Below are positions 42,915 to 52,203 of a stretch of DNA of 64,000 nt, one piece after another; position 1 is the first letter of the stretch; each line of letters begins with the position of its first letter. The stretch lies in the NCBI GenBank assembly GCA_937980205.1, contig CALJKW010000064.1, positions 124,001 through 188,000 of the forward strand, given 5' to 3'. This stretch comes from an uncultured Myxococcales bacterium (lineage in GTDB: Bacteria > Myxococcota > Myxococcia > Myxococcales > Myxococcaceae). A program made the position numbers and the translations under genes. The notes under the pieces were generated by a model that searched no databases, was not told where the DNA came from, and worked only from the letters and a program-made list of their open reading frames with translations.

Positions 42915-45900
42915 TTCTCATCTCCCTGCAACTTCTGCGGCACGTCACCGGCCTTCGGGTTGCCCTCGGGCGTGAGCACCACGCCATCGGTGTACGCGCC
43001 TTCGCCCGAGATGGTTCCCTTGGGCTCCTTGAGCACCGGGTACTCCTTGGGGCGGAAGCGGTTCAGCGACTCGAGCGTCTTCTTCGTCCACTCGTTGGAG
43101 ATGAAGTTCTTCTTCGCCTCCTTGAGGGTCGCCTCGTAGTTGGTGACGGCGGCGTCTTCGAGCGCGACGGTCTGCTGGGCGAGGCCGTCCTGGTAGGCGA
43201 CGATCAGCTCGTCGCCACCCCGCTTGATCTCGGGAGGAATGGGCGTCTCGATGATCGTCTGCGCGAACCGCTCGAGGATGTAGCCGCGGCGGTAGAGGGC
43301 GGCGAGCGTCCACTCGAGGCGCTTGTACTTGAAGACCTCGGCGTACAGGTCCTGCACCTTCTTGGTGGCCTCCTTCTTCTTCTTGAAGGTGTCCGCCAGG
43401 GCTTTGCCCGAGCCGCCGATCTTCAGCTTGTCGAACTCGGCGAACTGGTACTCCGCGAGCAGGAAGCGCGCCTCGGCCGCCGCGTTCGCCGCGATCGGCG
43501 TCGTGTTCGGGTCGAGCTTCCGCCGGTCGAAGTCGTCCGCCGCGGCCGCCCACGCCTTGCGCGCGTCGGCTTCTTTGCCCTGCTTCTTCAGCGCGTCGCC
43601 GATGCGCTTGCGCGCGTCGACGGTGAAGTCGGCCTGCTTCGGATCTCTCTGGTAGCGCGTGATGAACTCGTTCAGCGCGGCGATCGCCTTCGGGTAGTCG
43701 CCGGTCTTCTCGTAGATGATCGCCGCCTTGAGCTGCGTCTTCGGAGCGTCCTCGCTCTTCGGATACAGGTCGACGTACCGCAGGTACGCCGCAGCGGCCT
43801 GGTCGTACTTCTGCAGGCCCTCGAGCAGGCGCGCGGTGTTGAACAGCGCGTTCTCGCGGTCCTTCGAGGCCGGGTAGTCCTTCACCAGCTTCTGGTAGTT
43901 TTCGACGGCCTTGTCGAAGTCGTACGAGTTCTCGGCGTTGACCGCGACGCGGAAGAGCGCAGAGTCGGCGAGCTTCGAGTTCGGGTAGTCCCTGAAGATG
44001 CGCTCGTAGAGCCGCAGCGCCGAGTCGAACCGGCGCGAGTTCTCGAAGCACACGGCCGCGTTGTTGAGCGCCTTGTCCGCGAACTCGTGCTTCGGCGCCT
44101 CGTCGACGAGCGCGATGTACTTCTTCGCGGCGGCCTCGTAGTCGCCCTTGCTCATCAGCTCGTCGGCGAGCTTGAAGCGGCCGGCCAGCTTGAACTTCAC
44201 GAGGTCCTTGGCGAGGTCCGACTTCGGGTCGATCGTCTCGGCGGAGAGTCGCGCGAACTCTTCGGCGGTCTTCTCGACCATCGCCCAGTTCTTGTCGATC
44301 AGGTACGTCTCGACGGTGAGGTTCACCGCGTACTTCGCGACCTCGTTGCGCGGGTAGTTCTTGATGATCTCCGCGAAGCGCCGGCGCGCCTCGTCGAAGT
44401 CGTTGTGCACGTAGAACAGCTCGGCGTTCTTGTACGCGATCGCCGGAGCCTTCTCGTCGTTCGGCTTCGCGCGCTGCACGTACTGATCGGAGGCCGCGAT
44501 CAGCGACTTCACCGACTCGCACATCTGCTGGAGCTTCGGCTTCTCTTCACCGCGGTCGGTCGACTTGAGGACCTTCAGCTCGGTGCACTTCTGGTCCTTC
44601 GTGTCGAGCTCGACCTGCTTCTGCCACGCGAGCACGGCGGAGAACGACGCGTCGGCCTGGTACTTCACGTCCTGGCTCGAGTCGCGCACCGCGGCGTAGT
44701 GCTTCGCGGCCTCCTGGAACTGGAACGAGTTGTAGAGGCACTCGGCGAGATAGAACTCCATCTCGTAGGCGTTCTTCGAGCGGGGGAAGCGCTTGAGGTA
44801 CGTGTCGTACGCCTTCGCGGCGGTCTCGAACGTCGCGCGCGCCTGCTCGTACTTGCCCTCTTGCTTGAACACGAGGGCCTGCTGGTGGTGGTAGACGGCG
44901 GTCGAGTAGAGCGACTTCTCGGCCATCTCCGTCGCGCTCGCGATGACGTCGGGATCACGTTTCCACTTCTCGTGCCATGGAGTCCCCGGGCCGAACATGT
45001 TGCCCAGCTTCGACGACTCGGCGAACGCGTCCTCGAGCTTGCGGTCGCGCTCGTACGCCTGGACGATCTTCTGCTGGATCTGCGGCGCCTCTTTGTTGAG
45101 CGGGTCCTTCTGCAGCACCAGGCGGTAGGCCTCGATGGCCTCGTTGTGCTTCGTCTGGTCGAAGTAGATGTCGCCCATGCGGCGATAGACCTCGGCCTCG
45201 TACGGCTTGGGGCCGGTCTTCTTGAAGAACTCCTGCGCCTTCGCGAGCGAGCCCCACTTCTCGTCGACGAAGCTGACCGCGGTGTACTGGATCGCTTCGG
45301 CGCGGAGGTCGCCGCCGACGGTCTCGTCGCCGCGCTTCTTCGCCTCTTCCTGGTAGTGGTCGATGAGCGCGAGGAAGCGCGTGACCGCGTCGTCGAAGCG
45401 GTCCATGCGGTAGTACGTCCACCCGAGCTTGTAGAGCGCCTTGTCGTAGAGCGCGTGCGTCTTGTCTTCGATCGCGTGCTCGTAGGCGTCGGCGGCCTTC
45501 TCGAGCGCGTTCTCCTCGTTGTATGCGTCGAAGTAGTACTCACCGATGCGCACCCAGGCTTCGGTGGCGAACTTCGACTTCGGGTACGCCGCGATGAGCT
45601 GCGTGTACGAGGTGCGGCTCTCCTGGAACTGCTCCTGCTTCTCCTGGCAGTAGCCGAGCAGGTAGTAGCTCGCGTCGTTCAAGCGGTACGTCGGGAAGTC
45701 GTTGATGAGGCGCTGGTACAGCGCGATGGACTTCGAGAAGTCGACCTTCGGCTCGGGCGGCGGAGTCGGGTTCTTCTCGGGGTCGAGCTTCTTCAGGCGA
45801 TCTTCGTAGTCGCGCATCGCGATGATGTGATCGTCGCTCGAGCGCTCGTAATAGAGCTCGGCGAGGCGGAACATCACGTCGGGCGTGTACTTGGGATCGT

Positions 45901-46414
45901 TCGGGTACCGCTGCAGGAACTCTTCGAACTGCGCGATGGCGTCGAGGCGCTCCTTGCGCTCGAGGACCTCGAGATCTCGAATGGCCTTCTCGTACGAGTT
46001 GGCGAGCGTGTTCCGCTTCTCCTCGTACTTCTTCTCGACGAGCAGCTGGACCTCGCGCTTGAACTCGCGCGACTCCTCTTCGTAGAGCTTGAGCGCGGCG
46101 GTGAGCTCTTCGAGGTACCTCTGCTCCTCGGGCGTACGGCCCATGCCCTCGAAGTACTTCGTGGTCGCCTTCTGGCCCGGGGCCACGTCGGTCTTCGCGG
46201 TCTCGGTCGCCGCGGGCGTACCGCCGTCGGCGCTGGCGGCCGCGGCGGACCCGCTCGGAGAGAACGCCGGCAGATCCGGCTTCGTGTCGGCCTTCTCCGC
46301 CGGTTTCTCCTCGCCCTTCTTCTTCGGGTCCGCCTTCTTGACCCCGGTCGGACCATTCGCCGCGAGCGCCAACATGGGCGCAGACAAGGCGCAGATGAGG
46401 AGGAGGGGCCGCAT
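42911..46414 (-). CDS. Large TPR protein (AgmU/GltD-like)
   Basis: 1167 residues from the ATG at 46414, chosen because it opens a signal peptide (MRPLLLICALSAPMLALAAN); the reading frame continues upstream but with shadow composition. After a Lys/Pro-rich region, more than twelve TPR-like repeats span about 160-960 (AYDKALYKLGWTYYRMDRFD-type units). The C-terminal part (about 1000-1167) is helical and ends in an acidic tail. Length, repeats and place before an AglT-like gene fit AgmU/GltD (about 1200 residues), a periplasmic part of the gliding complex. Direct equivalence is inferred. Confidence 0.82.
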   Translation of the reverse strand: MRPLLLICALSAPMLALAANGPTGVKKADPKKKGEEKPAEKADTKPDLPAFSPSGSAAAASADGGTPAATETAKTDVAPGQKATTKYFEGMGRTPEEQRYLEELTAALKLYEEESREFKREVQLLVEKKYEEKRNTLANSYEKAIRDLEVLERKERLDAIAQFEEFLQRYPNDPKYTPDVMFRLAELYYERSSDDHIIAMRDYEDRLKKLDPEKNPTPPPEPKVDFSKSIALYQRLINDFPTYRLNDASYYLLGYCQEKQEQFQESRTSYTQLIAAYPKSKFATEAWVRIGEYYFDAYNEENALEKAADAYEHAIEDKTHALYDKALYKLGWTYYRMDRFDDAVTRFLALIDHYQEEAKKRGDETVGGDLRAEAIQYTAVSFVDEKWGSLAKAQEFFKKTGPKPYEAEVYRRMGDIYFDQTKHNEAIEAYRLVLQKDPLNKEAPQIQQKIVQAYERDRKLEDAFAESSKLGNMFGPGTPWHEKWKRDPDVIASATEMAEKSLYSTAVYHHQQALVFKQEGKYEQARATFETAAKAYDTYLKRFPRSKNAYEMEFYLAECLYNSFQFQEAAKHYAAVRDSSQDVKYQADASFSAVLAWQKQVELDTKDQKCTELKVLKSTDRGEEKPKLQQMCESVKSLIAASDQYVQRAKPNDEKAPAIAYKNAELFYVHNDFDEARRRFAEIIKNYPRNEVAKYAVNLTVETYLIDKNWAMVEKTAEEFARLSAETIDPKSDLAKDLVKFKLAGRFKLADELMSKGDYEAAAKKYIALVDEAPKHEFADKALNNAAVCFENSRRFDSALRLYERIFRDYPNSKLADSALFRVAVNAENSYDFDKAVENYQKLVKDYPASKDRENALFNTARLLEGLQKYDQAAAAYLRYVDLYPKSEDAPKTQLKAAIIYEKTGDYPKAIAALNEFITRYQRDPKQADFTVDARKRIGDALKKQGKEADARKAWAAAADDFDRRKLDPNTTPIAANAAAEARFLLAEYQFAEFDKLKIGGSGKALADTFKKKKEATKKVQDLYAEVFKYKRLEWTLAALYRRGYILERFAQTIIETPIPPEIKRGGDELIVAYQDGLAQQTVALEDAAVTNYEATLKEAKKNFISNEWTKKTLESLNRFRPKEYPVLKEPKGTISGEGAYTDGVVLTPEGNPKAGDVPQKLQGDEK

Positions 46415-46474
46415 CTTCAGGAGCCCGGCTAACGTGCCACGAACCGATGGAATTCGCGAGAGACTAAACCACAG

Positions 46475-47023
46475 ATGCCGGTGACCGTTTTCTTGATCAT
46501 GGCGCTGGGGGCGGCACCTGCCGCCACCGAGCAGGGGATGCGCGATTACTTCGCCGGCGAGACCCGCGAGTCGTTCATCTTCATGGGCGCCGGAGCCGCC
46601 TCGCTCGGCGCCGCCGTCCCCCTCTTCCTTCAGCACGGCGAGGTCGGGCGGCCGATGTCCATTCCGCTCGCCATCATGGGCGTCGTCGAGCTCGCGCTGG
46701 GCATCGGCCTGCTCGCGCGCACTCCGAAGCAGGTCGAGGGGCTCGCTTCGCAGCTTCAGTCCGACCCGGCCGGGTGGAAGGAGGCGGAGTCGAACCGAAT
46801 GCGCGGCGTGATGAACGGCTTTCAGATCTACCGGCTGTTCGAGCTCACGATGGGCGTGACCGGCGCCGCGATGGCGGGCATCGGCTACGTGCGTGACGCA
46901 CCTACAGTCGTCGGCGTCGGCCTCGGGCTGCTCGTGCAAGCGGCCGTGCTGCTGACCCTCGACTGGTTCGCCGAGGAGCGCGGGCGGAAGTACTCGGCCC
47001 TCATCGCCGACTTCGCGCCGTAA
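46475..47023 (+). CDS. Multi-helix membrane protein, unknown
   Basis: 182 residues, ATG at 46475, divergent from the large TPR gene with 60 bases between starts. Membrane helices lie at about 1-17, 36-52 (FIFMGAGAASLGAAVPLF), 62-80, 130-146 and 150-165. No family recognised. A hairpin follows its stop. The shared short intergenic space suggests it could be co-regulated with the Glt-like operon. Confidence 0.68.
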   Translation: MPVTVFLIMALGAAPAATEQGMRDYFAGETRESFIFMGAGAASLGAAVPLFLQHGEVGRPMSIPLAIMGVVELALGIGLLARTPKQVEGLASQLQSDPAGWKEAESNRMRGVMNGFQIYRLFELTMGVTGAAMAGIGYVRDAPTVVGVGLGLLVQAAVLLTLDWFAEERGRKYSALIADFAP

Positions 47024-47024
47024 A

Positions 47025-47041
47025 ATGGGGCCTGTCCCCAT
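47025..47041 (+). terminator. Short hairpin after the membrane protein gene
   Basis: ATGGGG (47025-47030) pairs with CCCCAT (47036-47041), with a five-base loop, and is followed by CTTTCC. It begins two bases after the stop of the preceding gene. A weak intrinsic terminator is the simplest reading. Confidence 0.4.
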
Positions 47042-47134
47042 CTTTCCAGGCGCGCGAATTTCGCCGGTTTTGTCGTGAGGTTTTACCGGCCACGCACTGG
47101 CAGACCATTCTCGACGCACGAGAACTTCGTCACC

Positions 47135-48538
47135 ATGTCCGTGAGCTCCGTACGCACGAGGGAAGCACGCAGTTACGCCGCGAACGTCGCGCCGCTGCCG
47201 CAGGGCCGGGACGCGCAGCTGTCGCTCGAGCAGGTGTGGCCGTACATCGACCAGTACGCGCGCCAGTACGGGGTCGACCCGAAGGTGCTCGCGGGCATCA
47301 TCGCGCAGGAGTCGAGCTTCAAGAACTGGGGCGTCCACCACGACGGCACCGGCCACGGGCTCATCGGCCTCGACGACAACGGGCTCTTGCCCGACTTCGA
47401 GCGCTGGAGCGGCATGTCGATCGGCCGCGGCGCCAGCGCGCGCACGATCCCGCCGGAGAAGCAGATCGAATATCTCGCGAAGACCATCGGCGAGATGACC
47501 CAGCGGTACGGAGACTCGTTCGCCGCCGCGCGCGCGTGGCACCGCGGGCCGGGCGGCATGAACGACTCGCGCGGGCGGCACTACGAAGACCTCATCCGCG
47601 GGCACATGGGCCGGCTGTTCCCGAACGGCGCGACTCCGCCTTCGGGGCCGACGCCGACGCCGACGCCGACGACGCCGGGGCCGACGACGCCGACGACTCC
47701 GACGCCGCCCCCCGGGAACGCGCCGGTCGGCAGCGACTACACGATTCGGCGCGGCGACACGCTGTGGGCGATCGCGTCGCGGCTGAAGGCGCAGGGCGTG
47801 CCGGGCAGCGAGTGGGACATCATCCGGCAGATTCAGTCGATGAACCCGAAGATCACGGACCCGAACCTGATCATCGCGGGCGACACCATCAAGCTGCCGG
47901 CTCCGGGTGGCGCGGCGTTCAGCAGCGACGACATGTCGACCGGCGTCGGCACGGCGCTGCGTGACCAGGCGAACACGGTGACCGGCAACACGCCGGTGGC
48001 GCCGGTCGGCGATGCTCCTGCCGGCGGCAACTACGACGTTCCGTACATCAGCCAGTACCGGCCGGTCGGCGCGGAGAACGGCTACTACAACGGTCCGTCG
48101 AACTGCGGGCCGACGTCGATGGCGATGCTGGCGCGCGCCTTCGGCTACGGAGCGGGAATGAGCGACGCGCAGCTGATCAACGCGCTCGGGCGCGCGGGCG
48201 GCACGACGGGCGACGGCACGAACGTGAACGGCATCATCGCGATGGCGCGGGAGATGGGCAAAGAGGGTCAGATGCGCCAGGGCGGCGGCGTGGACTTCAT
48301 GATCCAGGCGCTGCAGGAGGGGAAGCTGTGCGTCGCGAACGGCGACTACTACGCGATGCCTCCGCACGTGAACGACGCGAAGACGTCGGGCCACTACGTT
48401 GCGGTGGTGGGCTACGAAAATGGAAACTTCATCGTGCGCGACCCGGCGGACCAGAACGTCCGGCTGGTCTCGCGCGAGCAGATGGAGCAGTTCATCACTT
48501 CGAACCCGAACGGCGGGTTCCAGTTCGCGATCGGGTGA
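47135..48538 (+). CDS. Three-domain cell-wall hydrolase: transglycosylase, LysM, C39-like peptidase
   Basis: 467 residues from ATG 47135 (a GTG at 47075 would add 20 residues). Residues about 30-165 are a lysozyme-like/SLT domain (DPKVLAGIIAQESSFKNWG with catalytic Glu, GLIGLDDNG). A Pro/Thr linker follows (about 170-195). A LysM runs about 202-258 (YTIRRGDTLWAIASRLKAQG, IIAGDTIKLPAP). A C39_2-type cysteine peptidase spans about 300-460 (NGPSNCGPTSMAMLARAFGY, SGHYVAVVGYENGNFIVRDP: Cys, His, Asp). There is no signal peptide. It could be secreted by another route or delivered as an effector. Confidence 0.85.
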   Translation: MSVSSVRTREARSYAANVAPLPQGRDAQLSLEQVWPYIDQYARQYGVDPKVLAGIIAQESSFKNWGVHHDGTGHGLIGLDDNGLLPDFERWSGMSIGRGASARTIPPEKQIEYLAKTIGEMTQRYGDSFAAARAWHRGPGGMNDSRGRHYEDLIRGHMGRLFPNGATPPSGPTPTPTPTTPGPTTPTTPTPPPGNAPVGSDYTIRRGDTLWAIASRLKAQGVPGSEWDIIRQIQSMNPKITDPNLIIAGDTIKLPAPGGAAFSSDDMSTGVGTALRDQANTVTGNTPVAPVGDAPAGGNYDVPYISQYRPVGAENGYYNGPSNCGPTSMAMLARAFGYGAGMSDAQLINALGRAGGTTGDGTNVNGIIAMAREMGKEGQMRQGGGVDFMIQALQEGKLCVANGDYYAMPPHVNDAKTSGHYVAVVGYENGNFIVRDPADQNVRLVSREQMEQFITSNPNGGFQFAIG

Positions 48539-48541
48539 CCC

Positions 48542-48739
48542 ATGCCGCTGAAGAAGCCGGAGAAGAAGAACGAGTGCTTGAGCTGCAAGGCGAAGGAAGG
48601 CGTCGCCCGCGGCAGCACCTTCAAGGGCACCGCCGAGAACGGCATGGTCGTGACGTTCTGGCTGTGCGACCCCTGCGCGGTGCGGCTGTCGCCGGGGCAG
48701 GGGCCGATCACGCTGCAGGATCCGACGACGCGGGTGTGA
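48542..48739 (+). CDS. Small zinc-ribbon-like protein
   Basis: 65 residues, ATG three bases after the hydrolase stop. CLSC (near 12-15) and CDPC (near 42-45) could coordinate one zinc. Basic start, no signal peptide. No family recognised. Its tight spacing to the hydrolase gene suggests co-expression, and an antitoxin or immunity-like role cannot be excluded but has no direct support. Confidence 0.6.
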   Translation: MPLKKPEKKNECLSCKAKEGVARGSTFKGTAENGMVVTFWLCDPCAVRLSPGQGPITLQDPTTRV

Positions 48740-48742
48740 GCG

Positions 48743-49792
48743 TCACCGCGTGCACGGCAGCTTCATGAGCTGCGTCGCGTAACCGTCCGCGCCGAACGTC
48801 GTCCACAGCGTCACGAGCGTGGCTCCGTCGAGAACGAGGCGCGGGAAGTACGCGGCGCGCTCGGGTGTCTCGTCGAGCGTGATGGCGCCGGCGCCGCTGC
48901 CGTCGTCGAAGCGCAGCCGCGTGGAGCTGACGAGCCCGCCGGCGGCGCCTTCCGTGTTCTCCACCCACGCCGCGGCGACGCGTGTCTCGTCGCACCACAG
49001 CGCCGGCATCCACGCGTAGCGGTCTTCCGGAGCGAGCGCGCCCAGCTCGGTGCGCGTGCCGTCGAGCCTCACGCGCGTGAGCGTCAGCCGCGAGCGCAGC
49101 GGTGACGTGCTGAGGCGCTGCGCTCGGGCCAGCGCGATGCCGTCGCCGCAGAACGCCGCGGCGAAGGAGCCGTACTCGAGGCCGGCGTCATCGAGGCGCA
49201 CGTCTTCGGTCACACGCTCGCCGGTGCGCGAGAGCCGCGTGAGCCAGGTCGGGCCGCTGCGCGTCGCCCAGACCCACCATGCCTGCTCGCCGTCGCTCGT
49301 GGCTGCGACGATGTTTCCCGTGCCGAGCTCGACGCTCTTGCCGCCGACCACGTGCACGACGAGGCGCTCGCCGGAGATGGCGGCCTGCACTGCCGTGCCG
49401 ACGTCGAGCACCGTCGCCGCGCCCGCTTCGCCGTCGAAGTCGCCCAGGGGCTCGAGGCCGGCCGGCGACAGCCTCGCGACGTGCCACTTCGCGTCGCGCC
49501 ACGCGATCGCCGCGGTGTCTCCGGAGGCGGAGGTCTGTACCCGAGCCGGCAGAGTGATCGCGTTCGCGAGCCGCGCTCCCTTCCAATCGTAGAACTGCGC
49601 GGTGTCGTCCGGCAGCACCTCGACGGCGCTTCGGGCGAGCAGCGTGGTCGTGCCGGGAGTCAGCGCCGCGGTGCTCTGCAGCGTGGCGACGGCGCCAGGC
49701 GTGAAGCCGGGGCCACAGGTGGGGTCCGGCTCCTGAAAGAGCGCGGTGCGACCGCACGCGGTGAGGCAGCAGAGAGCGAAGAGCGCACGCAT
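48743..49792 (-). CDS. Lipoprotein, probable beta-propeller-like
   Basis: 349 residues from ATG 49792. The lipobox is LTAC (Cys13, within CCLTACGR). The rest has recurrent short strand pairs with W and D (AAIAWRDAKWHVARLSPAGL, WWVWATRSGPTWLTRLSRTG, LALWCDET-like turns), which suggests a beta-propeller of four or more blades. Family not recognised. Start chosen for the signal peptide; an upstream ATG at 49831 adds residues without a signal pattern. Outer-membrane or periplasmic location is expected. Confidence 0.72.
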   Translation of the reverse strand: MRALFALCCLTACGRTALFQEPDPTCGPGFTPGAVATLQSTAALTPGTTTLLARSAVEVLPDDTAQFYDWKGARLANAITLPARVQTSASGDTAAIAWRDAKWHVARLSPAGLEPLGDFDGEAGAATVLDVGTAVQAAISGERLVVHVVGGKSVELGTGNIVAATSDGEQAWWVWATRSGPTWLTRLSRTGERVTEDVRLDDAGLEYGSFAAAFCGDGIALARAQRLSTSPLRSRLTLTRVRLDGTRTELGALAPEDRYAWMPALWCDETRVAAAWVENTEGAAGGLVSSTRLRFDDGSGAGAITLDETPERAAYFPRLVLDGATLVTLWTTFGADGYATQLMKLPCTR

Positions 49793-49894
49793 CGCCGGCG
49801 CGTGAGCACGCGGCGTGCCGCCCGGGCTCACGGCGATGAGGATGATGCGCCTGTCGGTTTGTCGGCTCCGCCCTGCTGGCGGCTCACGACAACT

Positions 49895-50650
49895 TCAGCG
49901 CGTCGACCTGCTGAACAGCGCCATGAGCTGGGGGTCGATCTCGATGCGCAGCTCGACGCGGGCGTCGCGGACCGCGAGCTTGAAGCGACCGCGCTCGAAC
50001 TCGTCGCGGCCCTCCACGAAGCGGCGCCGCCACGGTTCCCCGGTGTACTCGCAGATCGACCGCGCGAGCTGGTGGAAGCACCGGCGGGCGCGGTCGCGTT
50101 GCGGGAGCTCCAGCGTCCGCACCGCGACGCCGTCGGTCACGCCTCCGTCGACTCCGAACAGGAGCAGGTCGACGAGCGTCAGCTCCGGTTGCTTCTGCGG
50201 CTGCGCGATGGGAGCTGCGGAACGCCGCTTCGAGGGCGGGGCCTCGAGGCCGATGGACGCGAGCCACCGGCGAGCCTCCTCCTCGACCCGGCGACCACGA
50301 AAGTCGTACCAGGCCTGCTCGAGATCGCGGCGCACGCTCACCGCGCGGCGGAAGCGCGAGAACGCTCCCTTTCCGTCGAGCGCTTCGAGGAGCTCCTGCC
50401 GGTAGTCGGGAGCCGCAGCCTCGCGCGCGAAGTCCTCCATGATGCGGAACTGCTCTCGCGCCTCCAGCGCGGGCACGTGTACCCAGGTTTCCGGGTCATC
50501 GAGGTCTTCGGACTCGAGGTCGTCGTCCACCATCGGAAAGCGGATGAAGACCGTTCCGTCTTTCACGTTGAGGAAGGCCTTCTGACCCTCGCTCTCGTTG
50601 ACGACGAACGCATCGGCCAGCTCGTCGATGTCCACTTGGAGCATTCGCAT
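49895..50650 (-). CDS. UPF0158-family protein with C-terminal extension
   Basis: 251 residues from ATG 50650. Residues about 1-150 follow the UPF0158 pattern (LQVDIDELADAFVVNESEGQ, FLNVKDGTVFIRFP, FRIMEDFAREAAAPDYRQEL, LEALDGKGAFSRFRRAV, LEQAWYDFRGRRVEEEARRW). The last 100 residues are not part of that family and are basic. Function of UPF0158 is unknown. The gene is divergent from a LysR-type regulator with 28 bases between starts, so it is the likely target of that regulator. Confidence 0.8.
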   Translation of the reverse strand: MRMLQVDIDELADAFVVNESEGQKAFLNVKDGTVFIRFPMVDDDLESEDLDDPETWVHVPALEAREQFRIMEDFAREAAAPDYRQELLEALDGKGAFSRFRRAVSVRRDLEQAWYDFRGRRVEEEARRWLASIGLEAPPSKRRSAAPIAQPQKQPELTLVDLLLFGVDGGVTDGVAVRTLELPQRDRARRCFHQLARSICEYTGEPWRRRFVEGRDEFERGRFKLAVRDARVELRIEIDPQLMALFSRSTR

Positions 50651-50678
50651 GGCAGCCGCATAGCTTATCGTCCGCTCG

Positions 50679-51521
50679 TTGCTCGACGACGCCTCCCTGT
50701 TCATCGACGCAGTCCGCGCCGGCGGAGTCCGCGCGCTCGCGCGCCAGCGCGGCGTCCCTCGCTCGACGGTCAGCCGAGCGCTGTCGCGGCTCGAGAAGCA
50801 GCTCGGCGTCACGCTGGTCGCGCGGACGACCGGCCGCATGCGGCTCACCGAGGCGGGCGAAGAGAGCTTCGAGCGCCTGGCCGCCGCCGTCGACGAGGCC
50901 CGCGGCCTGCTCGACGAGCTCGGCGCCTCGGGCCGCGAGGTCCGCGGCCTCCTGCGCGTGACGAGCACGCCGATCGTCAGCGACCTGCTCACGAAGGCCG
51001 TCGCCGCGTTCGTCGACAAGTACCCGCTCGCGCGCGTCGAGCTGCTTCCCTCGTCCGAGAAGCTCGATCTCGAGGTCACGCGCGTCGACGTCGCGCTGCG
51101 CGCCGGGCCTCCGCCGGACAGCGACCGGTTCACCGCGCGCCGCTGGGGCACCGTGACGCTCGGCCTCTTCGCCAGCCCGAAGTGGCTCAAGAAGAACGGC
51201 CCGGTCGAGAACATCGATGGCCTGAAGGACCTGCTGCTCACGCAGCGCTCCGGCGGAACCTGGCTCGTCGGCGGTGAGACCCGGCGCGTCACCGCGCGCG
51301 TGCACGCCGACAGCCTCGAGCTCCTGCAGACCCTGGCCGAGCGTGGCGCCGGTATCGTTCGCCTTCCCGCGACGATGGCGGCCTCCGCCGTTCGCGAAGG
51401 CCGCCTCGTCCGCGTCCTCGAGCAGGCCTGGCTCGAGGCGCCGGTTCATCTCGTGTACCGACTCAAGCCGCAGGAGAAGGTCAAAGCCTTCGTGGCGACG
51501 TGCCTCGGCATCGGGCCTTGA
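50679..51521 (+). CDS. LysR-family transcriptional regulator
   Basis: 280 residues from a TTG at 50679 (MLDDASLFIDAVRAGGVRAL). The winged helix (about 1-60) has ARQRGVPRSTVSRALSRLEK, and the substrate-binding domain (about 90-280) contains GLLRVTSTPIVSDLLTKAVA and GIVRLPATMAASAVREGRLV. Length is typical of the family. Being divergent from the UPF0158 gene with a very short gap, it probably controls that gene and itself. The ligand is unknown. Confidence 0.88.
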   Translation: MLDDASLFIDAVRAGGVRALARQRGVPRSTVSRALSRLEKQLGVTLVARTTGRMRLTEAGEESFERLAAAVDEARGLLDELGASGREVRGLLRVTSTPIVSDLLTKAVAAFVDKYPLARVELLPSSEKLDLEVTRVDVALRAGPPPDSDRFTARRWGTVTLGLFASPKWLKKNGPVENIDGLKDLLLTQRSGGTWLVGGETRRVTARVHADSLELLQTLAERGAGIVRLPATMAASAVREGRLVRVLEQAWLEAPVHLVYRLKPQEKVKAFVATCLGIGP

Positions 51522-51547
51522 ATCACCGCTTCAGTGGGTCCCGTCCC

Positions 51548-51563
51548 GGGGGCCATGGCCCCC
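51548..51563. terminator. Hairpin between convergent LysR and SnoaL-like genes
   Basis: GGGGGCC (51548-51554) and GGCCCCC (51557-51563) form a palindrome with a two-base centre (effectively a six-pair stem). More C- and G-runs lie close by. It is between two converging genes and likely stops transcription from either side, though a T-run is absent. Confidence 0.35.
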
Positions 51564-51600
51564 CGCCCCGCCGGAGGCGAAAGACCCCGGGCGCGGCGGC

Positions 51601-52059
51601 TCACTGCTTCAGCTGGTCCCACATCTGCTGCTGCTGCTCGATGTGCCAGAGGTCCTTCAGCTTCCCGCCCTCGATGCCGAGCACGTCGATGGTCGAGAAG
51701 CTCACCGACTTCCCCGTCGGCATCTGACCGAAGAGCGGCCCGGTGTTCGTGCCGGTCACGCGCGTGAAGACGGTGAGCGTCGAGTCGTCCTGCCACGTGC
51801 GATCGATGGTGATCTTCAAGTCCGGATATCCCTGCTTGAAGGCCTCGACGGCGTACGCGATGCCGCCTTTGCCTCCGTCGTCGGGGCGGGGCGACGTCAT
51901 GTGGTCGGTGAAGCCCTCGGCGGTGAGGTCGAGGAACTGCTGCTTGTTGCCGGCGTTGAACGCTCCGTAAAACTTCTCGGCGACGGCGACGAGCTCTTCC
52001 TTCGGCGGCTGCGGAGTGCCGCAAGCGACGAGTGCGAGAAACAGGATCGTGCGTTTCAT
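51601..52059 (-). CDS. SnoaL-like ester cyclase-type lipoprotein
   Basis: 152 residues from ATG 52059. The lipobox is LVAC (Cys12). The SnoaL/NTF2-like domain (about 20-145) shows AVAEKFYGAFNAGNKQQFLD, GGIAYAVEAFKQGYPDLKIT and VLGIEGGKLKDLWHIEQQQQ, which fit the SnoaL-like polyketide-cyclase-related family (PF07366). Many family members are not enzymes of polyketide synthesis, so the reaction is unknown. A start further upstream has no signal pattern. Confidence 0.82.
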   Translation of the reverse strand: MKRTILFLALVACGTPQPPKEELVAVAEKFYGAFNAGNKQQFLDLTAEGFTDHMTSPRPDDGGKGGIAYAVEAFKQGYPDLKITIDRTWQDDSTLTVFTRVTGTNTGPLFGQMPTGKSVSFSTIDVLGIEGGKLKDLWHIEQQQQMWDQLKQ

Positions 52060-52203
52060 GGTGTGCCTCTTTGGACTGCGGGTGAGGCATCGACAGTGCG
52101 TCGGCGCGGCCGGTGTCGACAGGCCGCGCGAACGCCGCCGACCCGTCCCGTTCCCGGGACGCCTTGACGTCACCCGGCGCGGTTGCGAAGACTCGTCAAC
52201 CGG

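Noticed and set aside
47640..47710. Tandem CCGACG-type repeats
   Set aside because: They encode the Pro/Thr linker between the transglycosylase and LysM domains, so this is codon repetition rather than a DNA element.
46415..48394. Upstream extension of the large TPR gene to 1827 codons
   Set aside because: The extra 660 codons are antisense to the plus-strand membrane protein and the three-domain hydrolase, and have shadow composition. A signal peptide begins at 46414.
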